The notes below the pieces were generated by a model. The model was not told where the DNA came from. It was given only the letters and a program-made list of their open reading frames with translations, and searched no databases. The position numbers were made by a program, and so were the translations under genes. This document shows, piece by piece, positions 44,970 through 56,014 of a stretch of DNA of 64,000 nt. This stretch comes from Mixophyes australis (taxonomy: Eukaryota > Chordata > Amphibia > Anura > Limnodynastidae), in NCBI GenBank assembly GCA_036250195.1, contig JAVHZZ010000004.1:320936128-321000127 (forward strand), written 5' to 3'. Each line of letters begins with the position of its first letter. Positions within the stretch are counted from its first letter, which is position 1.

Positions 44970-46960
44970 CCACTCTCATCAGTGTGTACATTATGATCAC
45001 TCAATACTATTTCATCCCGGCTAGAATCCACTATATCATAAGTCTCTCTGTACTTTGATCTAAATGCCAGTAAAGACCTTCCTTATGGAATTTGTAGTTC
45101 ATTTTACTCCTGAGCTATCACAATTTTTGGGCAATTCTTTTAGACCAGACCAAATGTCAAAACATTCTGCTGAATCATCTGCATTATCCTTGGGTCTTTT
45201 AGAAAAGCTTAGTTTTTTTCTAGCAGCAGTAGACTGAGAAACTGAAGGAGGGAGCGCCATTGTGTCAGGTACCACTTCAGCTGTCAACTTGCTCACCAGG
45301 AGCTCATTGCATCTCTTGTGATCTGGGACAGTGGAAAATAAAGAGAAGGCATAGCTCTTAAACTAGGATCAAGCATAGTCGCCAAAATATAGTGACATGA
45401 TTTCCAGAAGTTGAAAATTCTTCGATCCTGGCGAAGCGATTAAAGTACTTCATCTACAAGTCCGACATACTTAGCATAATTTCTTTTTCATCTGCTCCTT
45501 CAATTTTTCAAGGTGCTTTACCAAAAGTCTAATTAAGGGAATCACTTTGCTCAAGCTATCAGTGTCTGAGCTCAGTACACAGGTGACTACTTCGAATCAT
45601 TTCAGCACCTTGCACAACACGGAAAGTATTCTCCAATGCACTGAACTAAAATACATTCCATTCCCCTTCCTTTCCCAATGCCATGGCTTGCGGAGTAAGC
45701 GTGCATGACTTTTCGCTGGTTCTCCTTCCTCACAAGCATAAATTGTTCTTGCAGCTGCTAAAACTTTCTACATACTGTTGCAGAATGACGAAAATGTCCC
45801 GAAATTTATCGGGCCACAGACAGCATCTCCTGCATGTCCCTGTCATTTTTCAAAAAGCTCTGTACCACTAAGTAGATTGTGTGACCAAAACAGGGCATGT
45901 GATGGATTTCAACCAGCTGTAATGGTCTCACAATATAGGTGACATTTTCATAAATGACATATCCTCAGGAGAGTCCAAATGGGATAAGCCATGTTGCAAT
46001 GACATACATTACTTTTTCAAACAGGTTGACATCGGTATGCCTCTTAGTGAAGCCGCTGATACACAGAGTAGCCTGCCTTGGAATAATTTGGCATTGTTGG
46101 GTACATGCTGCTGCTGTTCCTGCTGCTGAAGGCAATTCACCTACCCAGTTAGCTGTCACAGTCGTATAATCTTTAGTTTGCCCAGTTCCGCTTGTCCACA
46201 TATATGTGGTTATGAGTACAGTGGGTAGAATGGCATTTTGTAGCCCAATAATTACATTTTATGGACCCTTCTGGTAGAGGTGAGTAATTGCTTTTCTAGT
46301 AAAGGAGTGTCGTGATGGAATTTGGTAGCGGGGACACAGGACCTCAATTAACTAAAACCAGCTGCATTAGTTGTGGACATTGGATGCTGCTTTAATACTA
46401 CCATAGTCGCCGTGGCGTCTGTGATCCACTTTGCGACTGGGTGACAGCTTTCATACTTGCTTCCTCTTGCAAAGGTTTGTTTAACAGTCAATTGTTGTAA
46501 ACTACTACTAGTCTTCTTCTTGCTCTACTTCTGGGTTGAAGATCCTCACCCAGCAGCAGCAGCAGCAGCGGGACTAACGCTCAAGAAATCTTCGGAGTAA
46601 TCCTGGATAAGGGAGAAGTCATCTGGCCTTAGCAACTTGGATGTAGGACTAGCTCCGATCACTAATGAGGATATTGATGAGGAAGGTGTTGTCAGTGTAG
46701 CTGTACAAATGTTACAAATGGCAAGACCACTGTTGTCAGGATTGGGTAAAAATAATTGCACACATTAAGTGGATTTTTTGGTCCTATGCCTAGGCATGAT
46801 AATGGCCTTCATCTTATTACTGGCAAGAACTGCTTCCACTCATGCAGGACTTACACAAACAACATCATCCTCATCATCATCCTCATCAACATCCTCATTA
46901 GCGCCGCCATCAGCTACACAAATATCCTCCTTATCCTGTTGCAAATACAAAGTGGTATCC
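44970..46960 (-). pseudogene. Degraded hAT transposase, minus-strand copy
   Basis: Reading leftwards: an acidic Asp/Glu run near 46860-46910, then a possible BED-type zinc finger start (ICNIC, with C-X2-C, about 46690), an alanine run (46548-46562), and many stops and shifts. Near the left end the C-terminal region holds NELLVSKLTAEV, TAARKKLSFSKRP and FDIWSGLKE. The same block is found in the plus-strand copy at 47650-47830, which fixes the family. Its left edge is the retroviral LTR. Confidence 0.7.
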
Positions 46961-46962
46961 TA

Positions 46963-48003
46963 CATTTGTGTATCACTGGCTACACTAAGAGGCATACCGC
47001 TAACAACCTGTTTGAAAAACTAAGGGATGTCATTGCAACATGGCTTATCCTGCTTGGACTCTCCTGAGGATATGTCATTTGAGATAATACCACCAATATT
47101 GTGAGATCATTACAGCAGGGAGAATTTCATCACATTCCCTGTTTTGCTTGCACAATCAACTTGGTGGTACCGAGCTATTTAAAAAGTGACAGTGACATGA
47201 AGGAAATGCTGTCTGTGTCCCAAAATAATTTGGGTTATTTTCTGCATTTTGCAACAGCATTTAGAAGATTGCAGCTGCTAAAAGATAAATCTAAGTGGAG
47301 GGGGAATGTACTTTAGTCCAGCGCAGTGGAGAATACTTCCAGTGTTGTGCAAGGTGCTGAAACCAGTCTAAGTAGTTACATGTGAAGTGAGTTCAGACAC
47401 TGTTAGCTTGAGTCAAGTGATTCCCCTAATTAGATTTTTGGAAAAGTAGCTAAAGAAATTGAAGGAGGCGATGAAACTAAGCAATTCTGCTAACTATGTA
47501 GGAGTTGTAGATCAAGTACTTTATTCACTTCGCCAGGATCCGAAAGTTATCAACATCTTGAAATCGAATCACTACATTTTGGCAACTATGCATGATCCTA
47601 GGTTTAAGAGCTGTGTCTTGTCTTTCTTTCCAGTTGACGCAGATCTCAAGAGATGCAATGAGCTCCTGGTCAGCAAGTTGACAGCTCAAGTGGTTCATGA
47701 CTCGACGCATCATCCTCCCTCAGCTTCTTTGGCAACTGCTGCTAGGAAAATACTTAGCTTTCCCAAAAGACCCAGTGATGATGCAGATGAGTCAGCATAA
47801 TATTGTGACATTTGGTCTGGTCTAAAGAATCGTGACAGCTCTGTCATAAAATGGACTTCAAATTCCAAGAGGAAGGCCATTACCAGCAATTACATCAAAG
47901 TACAGAGACTTCTGTAATGGTAAATTCCAGAGGGGATGAATTAGTATTGGGTGAGAATGATGTACACACTGATGAGGGTAAGGATGATGACAGTGTAGAT
48001 TGA
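46963..48003 (+). pseudogene. Degraded hAT transposase, plus-strand copy
   Basis: It starts abruptly at TTTGTGTATCACTGGCTACA, the inverted equivalent of about 46065 in the minus copy. Readable parts are CFACTINLVV (the histidine/cysteine block typical of hAT core regions, 47140-47170), FATAFRRLQLLKDKSKWRG (47270), and a 113-codon frame at 47459-47800 with ILATMHDPRFKS and FFPVDADLKRCNELLVSKL. DPRFK is a conserved hAT core motif. Stops separate these blocks. It ends in an acidic segment near 48000. Confidence 0.8.
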
Positions 48004-48239
48004 AGGTGCATGGATCTAGCAGAGAAGGTAGCTAGCTGATGCTGGTATGCTTGCTAATATTTTGGGTAGAATGGCATGCTGGCAATTCTATTTTTTTTTC
48101 TACAGTAAACTTTCACCTTTATTAGAGAGGTGTTTTTTTTTCTTTAAAAGGGTACAAGCTTTTTTTAACATTTTTGTTTCCCTGGCTTAAAACCACTGTG
48201 CATTTAAAAATAGACTTTAGAACATGACATAGAGGGATT

Positions 48240-49025
48240 AGTATCATCATGACTGAGACTGGAGAGTGACAAGAACAATGTGACTGGAGAGTGACAAGAA
48301 CACTGCTACCCCTGTTTCTGTGTGACCAACGGCACTGAGACTGGAGAGTGACAAGAGCAATGTTACTGAAGACTGGAGAGTGACTAGAGCACAGTAGAAT
48401 GTCACTGGAGACTTTTTAAAACACTGCCAGCCCTAATATTTGAATTTCTGTTTCAGTACTAAACACTGCCACCTCTCCTGTTTCTGGGAGAGCTATAATA
48501 ACACAGTACATTGTGACTGCAGATTTTGAAGAACACTGACATCCCTATTATTTCTATTTCAGCAATGGCAATTAGAAATGGAGCAATGTGACGTAGACTG
48601 TAGACTGGCAACAACACTGGGACCTCTCCTGTTTCTGTGTGAGCTATAATAACACAGTATAATGTGACTGCAGATTTTGAAGAACACTGACAGCCCTATT
48701 ATTTCTATTTCAACAATGACAATTAGCAATGGAGCAATGCCATATAGACTGTAGACTGACAACAACACTGGGACCTCTCCAGTTTCTGTGCGAGCTATAA
48801 TAACACAGTGCAATGTAACTGAAGATTTTGAAGAACACTGACAGCCCTTTTATTTCTATTTCAGCAATAACAATTGACAGTGGAGTAACGCCACGTAGAC
48901 TGTAGACTGGGACTATAGACTGTAGACTGGGACCTTTCCTGTTTCTGTGTGAGCTATAAATGAGTAGAATGTCAATGAAGACTTTTAAGAAAACTGCCAC
49001 TCCTCCTGTTTCTGTTTTAGATATG
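48240..49025. repeat. Tandem repeats downstream of hAT transposase
   Basis: First a short unit GACTGGAGAGTGACAAGA repeats at 48257-48390. Then a ~150-bp unit with GGGACCTCTCCTGTTTCTGT, AGCTATAATAACACAGT and TTTTGAAGAACACTGACA repeats about 3.5 times to 49025. The layout (transposase then tandem block then end) parallels the hAT at 4582-10015. Confidence 0.85.
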
Positions 49026-49099
49026 ACGCTGGAGAACTGCACTAGAGACTACCAAGAAACATGCTGCCCCTTCTGTGTCTCTCTGTGAAATGGTGCTGG

Positions 49100-49209
49100 A
49101 TCGCTGTGGAGAGTGGTACTTATAGAATCCAAAACTTGCGAGATCCGACGACGCAACAATGAAGTTTTGCCTCGTTTTCACTTCCGATGGCACGCAAATG
49201 TACCAATAG
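49100..49209. mobile_element. hAT subterminal region, end decayed
   Basis: AACTTGCGAGATCCGACGAC, TTTGCCTCGTTTTCACTTCC and GGCACGCAAATG resemble the subterminal region at 9860-9990 of the first Ac-like element (CGCGAGATCCGACAG, GCCTCGGTTTC). No terminal repeat or duplication was found, so the right end is approximate. Confidence 0.6.
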
Positions 49210-49789
49210 TTTTCAGTAAAATTTTACACTTAGAAACAACATCGCTATGCTAATATATGCAACTGCATATATCCAGTTACAAAATATATATAGCAATGCA
49301 TGCAACTATGTATAAAGGAGCATAATATTTAATAAAATAGAAATGATAATGTATTCAACTATGTATTTAAATTTCTTTAAAAAAAATAGCAATGCTAATG
49401 TATGCAGATGAGAGCTGTCAGTTGTGCAGGTGAATTGTCAATCTTGTGTTTGGTCATCACTATCATCCATCAATTACACCTGCTTTGGTCCATTTCTGAC
49501 TATAAGCAGAGCTATATCACGCGAGATACGATACACAAACTTACGTCTGAACATGATTCAGGACTTTTATATTTTTAAAAGCTCTTAAATCATAGCACTT
49601 ACCACCATGTATTAATGAAATCCCTATTTAAACCACACTAATTAAACAGCTACACAGTTGATTTCTACATACTGATTTCTGCTAACCTTTCCTTGGCTAT
49701 GAGAATTTATTATTTAATATTACTTAACTGCTGACTAAATGCTGCTATATTTTGGAGAAGGCTGGTCACATGTCCCAAACCACTGACTT
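49210..49789. other. Unassigned AT-rich sequence
   Basis: No feature recognised. Confidence 0.5.
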
Positions 49790-49799
49790 TAGATGTATA

Positions 49800-52744
49800 A
49801 TCCTCCTTTGAAGCTCACTCCATCCGCCTCTTCTACCCCATCCACCTCCGCGTCACTGTCATCTACCGCCCCCCTGGCCCCACCTCCCTCTTCCTTGACA
49901 ACTTTGCTTGCTGGCTTCCTCACCACCTCTCCTCCGATCTCCCCTCGATCATTCTCGGTGACTTTAACATCCCCATCGACAACCCCACCTACCCTGCTTC
50001 CAGCAAACTGCTCACCCTCTCTTCCTCCCTTGATCTCACCCAATGGACCTCCTCCTCTACCCACTGCCTTGGTCACTCCCTTGATCTTGTCTTCTCCTAC
50101 CTATGTAGTCTCTCCGACTTCTCCATCTCTCCCTTTCCTCTATCCGACCACATCTCCTCTCCTTCTCTCTCTCCTCTTCTCCTGCTCCCCTCCCCCTGCC
50201 CAAACCTACTCTGTCCATACACAACCTCGATGCTCATGACCCTGCCTCTCTGTCCTCCTCTCGATAACCTCCTTTCTCCCCTTTCCTCCCATGTCTGCCC
50301 CAACCAGGTTGTCTCTCTCTACAATCACACCCTCACCTCCGCTCTGGACACGGTCGCCCCTGCCCACTCCGTCCACCCCCGCTGCTTCAAACCCCAACCC
50401 TGGCGCTCCAAATTTACCCGCTTCCTCCAAAAATGCTCCCGTACTGCCGAACGTGACTGGAGAAAATCCCGCTCCCTGGCTGACTTCCTCCACTTTAAAT
50501 TCATCCTTTCATCCTACAGCTCTGCCCTCTCACTCGCTAAACAATCTTTTTTTAAATCTCTCATCTCTTCTCAGTCCTTTAACCCCCGTCGCCTCTTCGC
50601 CACCTTCAGCACTCTCCTGGCCCCCTCCCCTCCCCCCTCCCTCCTCCCTGACTGCCTCCGATTTCGCCTCCTTCTTCTCCTCTTAAATCGAGGTCATCCG
50701 ACTTGAAATCTCCTCCTCCACTCTCTCTTCCACCCCTCCCACTCTTCTGTCCTCCCCCCCAACCACCTTCCCCTCAACTCCTTCCGTCCCACCACCGGCG
50801 AGGAAGTCCATTCTCTCATTTCATCCTCCCCCCCACTACCTTTCCCCTGGATCCCATCCCCTCCCACCTTCTTCGCTCCCTTTCCCCCACCACCTGTTCC
50901 CACCTCGCTCACCTCTTTAATCTCTCCCTCTCTATTGGCATCTTCCCCGCCTCCTTCAAACATGCTCTCGTATCCCCCATTCTTAAGAAACCTAATTTCG
51001 ACCCCACTTCTCTCTTGAACTATCGCCCCATATCTCTTCTCCCTTTTGCCTCCAAAATTCTCGAGAGGCCCTTTCTGAATACTCCCTCCTTGATCCTCTC
51101 CAGTCTGGTTTCCGCACCCTCCACTCCACTGAAACTGCCCTGGCTAAAGTCACCAATGACCTCCTCTATGCTAAAGCCAGGGGCCACTTCTCCCTTCTCA
51201 TCCTCCTTGACCTCTCTGCAGCCTTTGACACCGTTGACCACCCCCTCCTCCTTCACACCCTCCAGTCTTTCGGCCTCTCCGGCCCAGTCCTGTCCTGGTT
51301 CACCTCTTACCTTACTCACCGATCCTTCTCTGTCACCACTTCTGGGTCTCTCTCCCCCCCATCCACCCTTCCAGTCGGGGACCCTCAGGGCTCTCTTCTG
51401 GGACCCTTACTCTTCTCTCTATACACCTCCTCCCTGGGTGAACTCATCAGCTCCTTCGGCTTCAGCTACCACCTTTACGCTGACGACACTCCACTATACC
51501 TCTCCTCTCCTGATCTCTCTCCCTCCCTCCTCTCTAGGGTGTCCACCTGCCTCTCTGCCATCTCCTCCTGGATGTCCTCTAGATTCCTCAAACTTAACCT
51601 TGCCAAAACTGAGCTCATAGTTTTTCCTCCCTCTCATACCTCATCCACTTCTGACCTCTCCATCACTGTCGACAACACCTCTATCTCCCCTGTCCCCCAA
51701 CTTTGCTGCCTTGGTGTCATATTCGACTCCTCTCTCTCCTTTGGCCCCCACATCCTCTCTCTTGCTAAATCCTGCTGCTTCCAGCTGCGTAATATTGCTA
51801 GCATCCAGCTCTTCCTCTCCCATGATGCCACCAAATGCCTTATCCACTCTCTGATCATCTCCCGCCTGGACTACTGCAACCTCCTCCTCACTGGCCTCCC
51901 CCACTCTCATCTCGAACCCCTTCGATCTGTTCTTAAAGCTGCCGCTAGGCTTAATTTCCTTTTTCGCCGCTCCTCTTCTGTCTCCCCCCTCTACCTAGCC
52001 CTTCACTGGCTCCCATTCCCCTTCAGAATCGTCTTTAAGCTCCTCACACTCACCTACAAGGCCCTCACCAACTCCACTGCACCCTACATCTCCACACTCC
52101 TCTCTATTCATGCTCCATCCCGCCTTCTCCGTTCTGCCTCTGACTGTCGCCTCTCTTCCCCCCTTATAACCTCCTCCCACGCGCGTATCCAAGACTTCGC
52201 CCGTGCTGCCCCCCTCCACTGGAACAAGCTCCCTCCCTCCATCAGAACTTCCGCTAATCTGTCCAGTTTCAAACGGGCCCTAAAAACCCACCTTTTTCTT
52301 AAAGCCTTTCTGTCTCCCACTTAACTTCCTACCTTATCTTCTGCTTCCATCCCCCTACTCTCCCTCTCTCCCCTGCGTCTCTCTGTCTGTCCACCCCTCC
52401 CCTTAGATTGTACGCTCCTCTGAGCAGGGCCATCTCTCCTCCTATTTCCACCACTTCTAACTCTGCTCTTCAGCTACTTAGCCCTCCTCCTCGAGGGTCC
52501 TCCACCCCATGTCCACTCTCGCTCTCTCCTCCCCCCTGGGGGTCTCCCTGTCTTCTGCGCCCTCCTTCTTGGGCCCCGTCGTTTGCGGATCCTCCCTCCC
52601 CTTTCCCCGCCCTCTCTAGCTGTGCATTGAGCTTACTGAGTTGCTGTGCTTACTGTTTACTGTACTGTGCTGTCTCCCATTGTATTGTAATTTGTTTGTC
52701 TCTGTACGGCGCTGCGGACACTTTGTGGCACCTTATAAATAAAA

Positions 52745-52778
<34 letters not shown>

Positions 52779-52781
52779 TAA
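49800..52781 (+). mobile_element. L2/CR1-type LINE, 5'-truncated, 3.0 kb
   Basis: A 10-bp duplication TAGATGTATA flanks it (49790-49799 and 52782-52791). It starts inside the endonuclease domain and runs to a (AAT)n tail after the stem-like GTACGGCGCTGCGGAC and ACCTTATAAATAAAAAT. The 3' tail recurs at 2845 (near identical), 20113 and 63100-63720 (diverged). It has a strong C-rich, G-poor plus strand. Open frames on the minus strand are shadows. Confidence 0.93.
49801..52324 (+). pseudogene. LINE ORF2: endonuclease and reverse transcriptase, broken
   Basis: This encoded the protein that nicks the target and copies LINE RNA in place. The frame at 49801-50706 holds the C-terminal AP-endonuclease motifs YRPPG, ILGDFNI, HSLDLVFS and LSDH, then a basic linker (KCSRTAERDWRKSRS). 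It stops at 50706. RT begins with LDPIPSHLLRS and [17 protein letters not shown] in another phase (50840-51065) and continues, after a shift near 51065, with [26 protein letters not shown] and the catalytic YADD (51476-51487). After it come [15 protein letters not shown] and LHWLP to the stop at 52324. A C run near 50830 may mark a further shift. LHWLP and DYCN fit L2/CR1 types. It is inactive. Confidence 0.92.
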
Positions 52782-52876
52782 TAGATGTATATACACCAGC
52801 AGTGAGCAATCTTTTTTATATTATTTTTTTTAAATAGTCTAAGTGCCAGTATGTCACTTTTCTTGGATTCCAAGGT

Positions 52877-53070
52877 GTAAATGTATCAAGTCGCGAGTTT
52901 CCGGCAGGTGTGAAAAGTGGAGATGTTGCCTATAGCAACCAATCATCTTCTAGCTATCATTTTGTAGAATGTACTAAATAAATGATAACTTGAATCTGAT
53001 TGGTTGCTATAAACAACATCTCCAATTTTAAAGTCTGCCATAAACTCGCAGCTTAATACATTTACCGCTA
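52877..53070. mobile_element. Palindromic MITE, diverged copy
   Basis: Arms with GATGTTGCCTATAGCAACCA and its complement, and the termini GTGTAAATGTATCAAG and CTTAATACATTTACCGC. It is the same family as 28623-28797, with termini closer to 18864-19051. The 3-bp duplication is unclear. Confidence 0.85.
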
Positions 53071-53241
53071 AGTGTCAGTGTGCCATTGTTCTGGGACCCC
53101 GACCACCAGTATGTGTTGCCTTTCTTACAATCAGGGGATGAAAAAAAATCCCTTCTTGGGTTCCGCTCACAGGTTCCAAATCTGTGAAATAGTCCATCCT
53201 CTTAGCTGAAACATGCAATTTATTTACTCGATCTGGACACA

Positions 53242-53520
53242 AGGGGCCTGATTCATTAAGAAAAGCAAGGCAAATAAATTAGTAAGTTTTCTTCTGTACA
53301 AAACCATGTTACAATGCAAGGGGTGCATATTAGTTTATTTTTTTGCACATGAGTTGAATAATGGCTGTTTTATCATGTAGCACACTAATACTTGATAAGT
53401 TTTGTTTTGTTTTACATTGAAATTTAAAGTTGATCTAGGACATGCCATACCCCAACTATAAATCTGTCCCCACATTTTATATTCACCTCCCCCTCCAATG
53501 CAACATGATTTTGCCAAGGT
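53242..53520. mobile_element. MITE, second copy of the 17813 family
   Basis: The left end GGGGCCTGATTCATTAAGAA is preserved. The shared blocks listed at 17813 are present. The right end has lost its terminal repeat near 53520. Confidence 0.75.
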
Positions 53521-54600
53521 TCAAAGATACAAATTTTTTTTTTTGCTTTACTTTAATACAAACTAGGCCAATGCAAGGTATTTGATTGGTGTAATACCAG
53601 TAGCAAATATTTAAAGCATTTTGACTATTGATTCTTCTTTTTTACTGTATCCATGACTAGTACTATTACCAGATATCTAGATGCTAGGGATGATAGAGAG
53701 AATATTTTATTTTCCTCGATTGCTGCTCTGCAATCTGCTAATTAATATACATTGTGATGCCCCTTGCATCTTGATGCCTGGGGCAACAGTCTCATTATAA
53801 AATTTGCTGCCCACAGCATAATTTAATCTTTGAAATACTGAAAAGATATTACAGCTTACAGTGACTTTACTTTCAGCATATTACTGCTAAAAAGTGCTCA
53901 TAATGGAGACGATCTTGTACTTTTAGGGAATGCAAGGCTTAGTTGTATGGTTGAAGAACCTGGCTTTTTCTGCGGTAATATGTTCCAAAAGAGATAAAGT
54001 GTGATATTCAGAAGTCAAACACATATGCTTTAATACTCTATTGATCTTTCACTGCTTTGAGATGGTAATTTGTCTCATTCTGAGCTTAATCTGAAACGCA
54101 GCCCACTAAAAATCAATTAACATTTAAAATTTTCTGTTTTCGTAATTATGGAGCATAATGTGTCTTTGCAGTGTTTATTTGCATTATTTTTTTTATATCT
54201 ATCTTGCAAACATATGGAATCAGCATTACAACATATATTTATTTTTAAATTAAATTGACAGTTTAAGGCTATGTACACACTGGTTATATAATTGTGCATG
54301 CAATACACATTTCTAGCCTACATTAAGCACATGTAATTGGATAGAAAAAAAATGATGCCCTAAATGTTCTTGATGTGTTGAAGACATTGCGCTGTTCCAT
54401 TTCGGTGTGTCTGGTGCACATCAATGCTGTACAGCATGTATTTGTCATGTCTCACAGGAAATTCCTATCAGTCAATGTTAACGCATGCCTTCCCAAGGCG
54501 AGGAGTTTAATGAACCAAGAAGAGATGAGGATCAGGATGGGGGGGCAAAGCTGGGCAGACCCACCTGGCATATTTAGTAAGGTGGCTGTAGAGGAGCCAG
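53521..54600. other. Unassigned sequence
   Basis: No feature recognised. Confidence 0.5.
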
Positions 54601-54639
54601 CCACCAGGCAGTCTCTGGTAGGCTAGGTCCAGCCCCATT

Positions 54640-54795
54640 AGCTAGGGATTGCTAGGGACTGCAATGCCGCCCCCGCCCCCGGGAAGAAAGACATAGTGAA
54701 TCTGCCCCTACTGGGCCTGGTCTCTGCACCAGCCCATCTAGCCATCTGCCCTTCTGGCATTTGCCAGAACCGCCATATAGCCAGTCCGCCCCTGC
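54640..54795. mobile_element. hAT-like terminus, one end only
   Basis: Reverse-complemented, the right end reads CAGGGGCGGACTGGC, like the ends at 33586 and 58230. The partner terminus and an 8-bp duplication were not found. Confidence 0.4.
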
Positions 54796-54885
54796 CCAGT
54801 ATTGATTTATTGCTGTTTGTTCCCAATTCTAAAGCACTATGGAATTTGCTGGTGCTATATAAATAAATGTTGATGATGGTGACAT
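54796..54885 (+). mobile_element. LINE/SINE tail fragment
   Basis: AAAGCACTATGGAATTTGCT, GGTGCTATATAAATAAATG and a GATGATG end form an L2-type 3' tail. The body is missing. Confidence 0.65.
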
Positions 54886-55090
54886 AAGCATTTTTAACAT
54901 GCGATGAAGAAACATATTGCAAACGTCAGTGTTTATGTAGCCCAAGACTTAGGGCTAGATTCACTAAACTGCGGGTTTTCAAAGTTAGATTATTCAAACC
55001 TGTTTTCAGCTGTTTCAATGAACTAAGCTAGCCATTGTCTAATATGAGGTAATGTTCCTACAGACTATTTAATATAACTCTAAAGACTAA

Positions 55091-55265
55091 GGGGTATATT
55101 TACTAAACTGCGGGTTTGAAAAAGTGGAGATGTTGCCTATAGCAACCAATCAGAATCTAGTTATCATTTATTTAGTGCTCTCTATAAAATGACAGCTAGA
55201 ATCTGATTGGTTGCTATAGGCAACATCTCCACTTTTTCAAACCCGCAGTTTAGTAAATATACCCC
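55091..55265. mobile_element. Palindromic MITE at the centre of a larger palindrome
   Basis: Termini GGGGTATATTTACTAAACTG and CAGTTTAGTAAATATACCCC. The flanks are TAAAGACTAA and TTAGTCTTTA, inverted rather than directly repeated. A TTA duplication with one change (TAA on the left) would explain this. Confidence 0.92.
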
Positions 55266-55317
55266 TTAGTCTTTAGAGTTATATTAAATAGTCTGTAGCA
55301 ACATTGCCTCATACTAG

Positions 55318-55854
55318 GTAATAAAAAGCAACTTACGGCGCTAGATGGATCACACAAATACAAATGCCAGCATCTCAGGGTGAAATACTGTAACAAATAA
55401 AAACATACATTGGGCAATATTGTCCCAACAAATAGTCCTATAGATAGGATCCCTCTTCCAAGTGTGTGAAAGGGTTAACACTCAATAAACCATGTGAAGG
55501 AGTCCCCGTAGGTAATAAGCTTTGATATAGATTCTTGAACACAGGCACATCAAATCACATCTGGTGGTTAAATGGTAGTTCACCACAGGAAGCCTCCAAC
55601 GTGGGGTGCAAAAAAAATATAAAAGATCATAGCATGATATCATTTATTATAAAAACTGTAAATACAACAAGGAATGATGTGCTTCTAGGAGCGTACCACA
55701 AAGGTATGTTAATACAGCATGTAATACACAGATGACCAGATCGATTCCCATGAACTCACGGACAGTCAGACAGTGTATCCCCAGATGGTCTCCAGAAGCC
55801 GCTTCCCCGCAACTCCAACGCGCTTCGAATCGCACGGATTCTTTATCAAGGTCA
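55318..55854 (-). mobile_element. Penelope-like (non-LTR) insertion
   Basis: A 15-bp duplication flanks it: ATTGCCTCATACTAG (55303-55317) and ATTGCCTCATATTAG (55855-55869). The minus strand starts with a hammerhead-like motif and ends AGCGCCGTAAGTTGCTTTTT. There is no coding region. Penelope-like is inferred from the duplication length, the motif and the layout shared with the insertions at 12850 and 25392. Confidence 0.62.
55812..55853 (-). ncRNA. Degenerate hammerhead-ribozyme-like motif
   Basis: On the minus strand: TTGATAA, then a perfect GAATC/GATTC stem with a 5-base loop, then GAAG and CGCGTTGG. The ideal core would be CTGATGA, stem II and GAAA. Three core changes make self-cleavage unlikely now, but the arrangement is that of a type I hammerhead. 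Confidence 0.5.
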
Positions 55855-56014
55855 ATTGCCTCATATTAGACAATGGCTAGCTTAGTTCATTGAAACAGCT
55901 GAAAAAAGGTTTGAATAATCTAACTTTGAAAACATTGTATTTCTTTTTGGAAACTGCGGGCTACAATCTATATGACTGCAGTAACTGTGGAAGATCATTT
56001 TTCCCTGATATATT

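Larger units (their letters stand above)
54950..55933. mobile_element. Large fold-back element with two nested insertions
   Basis: The left arm (54950-55090) begins GGGCTAGATTCACTAAACTG. Its reverse complement reappears as 55266-55302 plus 55855-55933 (GGCTAGCTTAGTTCATTGAA, TTTGAATAATCTAACTTTGA). A 175-bp MITE sits exactly at the centre, and a 537-bp insertion splits the right arm. The right terminus is lost after 55933. It is non-coding. Confidence 0.9.

Noticed and set aside
50703..51620. 305-codon plus-strand ORF as an intact protein
   Set aside because: Only its first third is in the reverse-transcriptase phase. After about 51065 the true RT reading lies in another frame, so the rest is a Pro/Ser-rich shadow of C-rich LINE DNA.
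49789..52320. Minus-strand ORFs opposite the LINE
   Set aside because: They are Gly/Glu/Arg-rich reverse translations of the C-rich LINE strand with no family motif.
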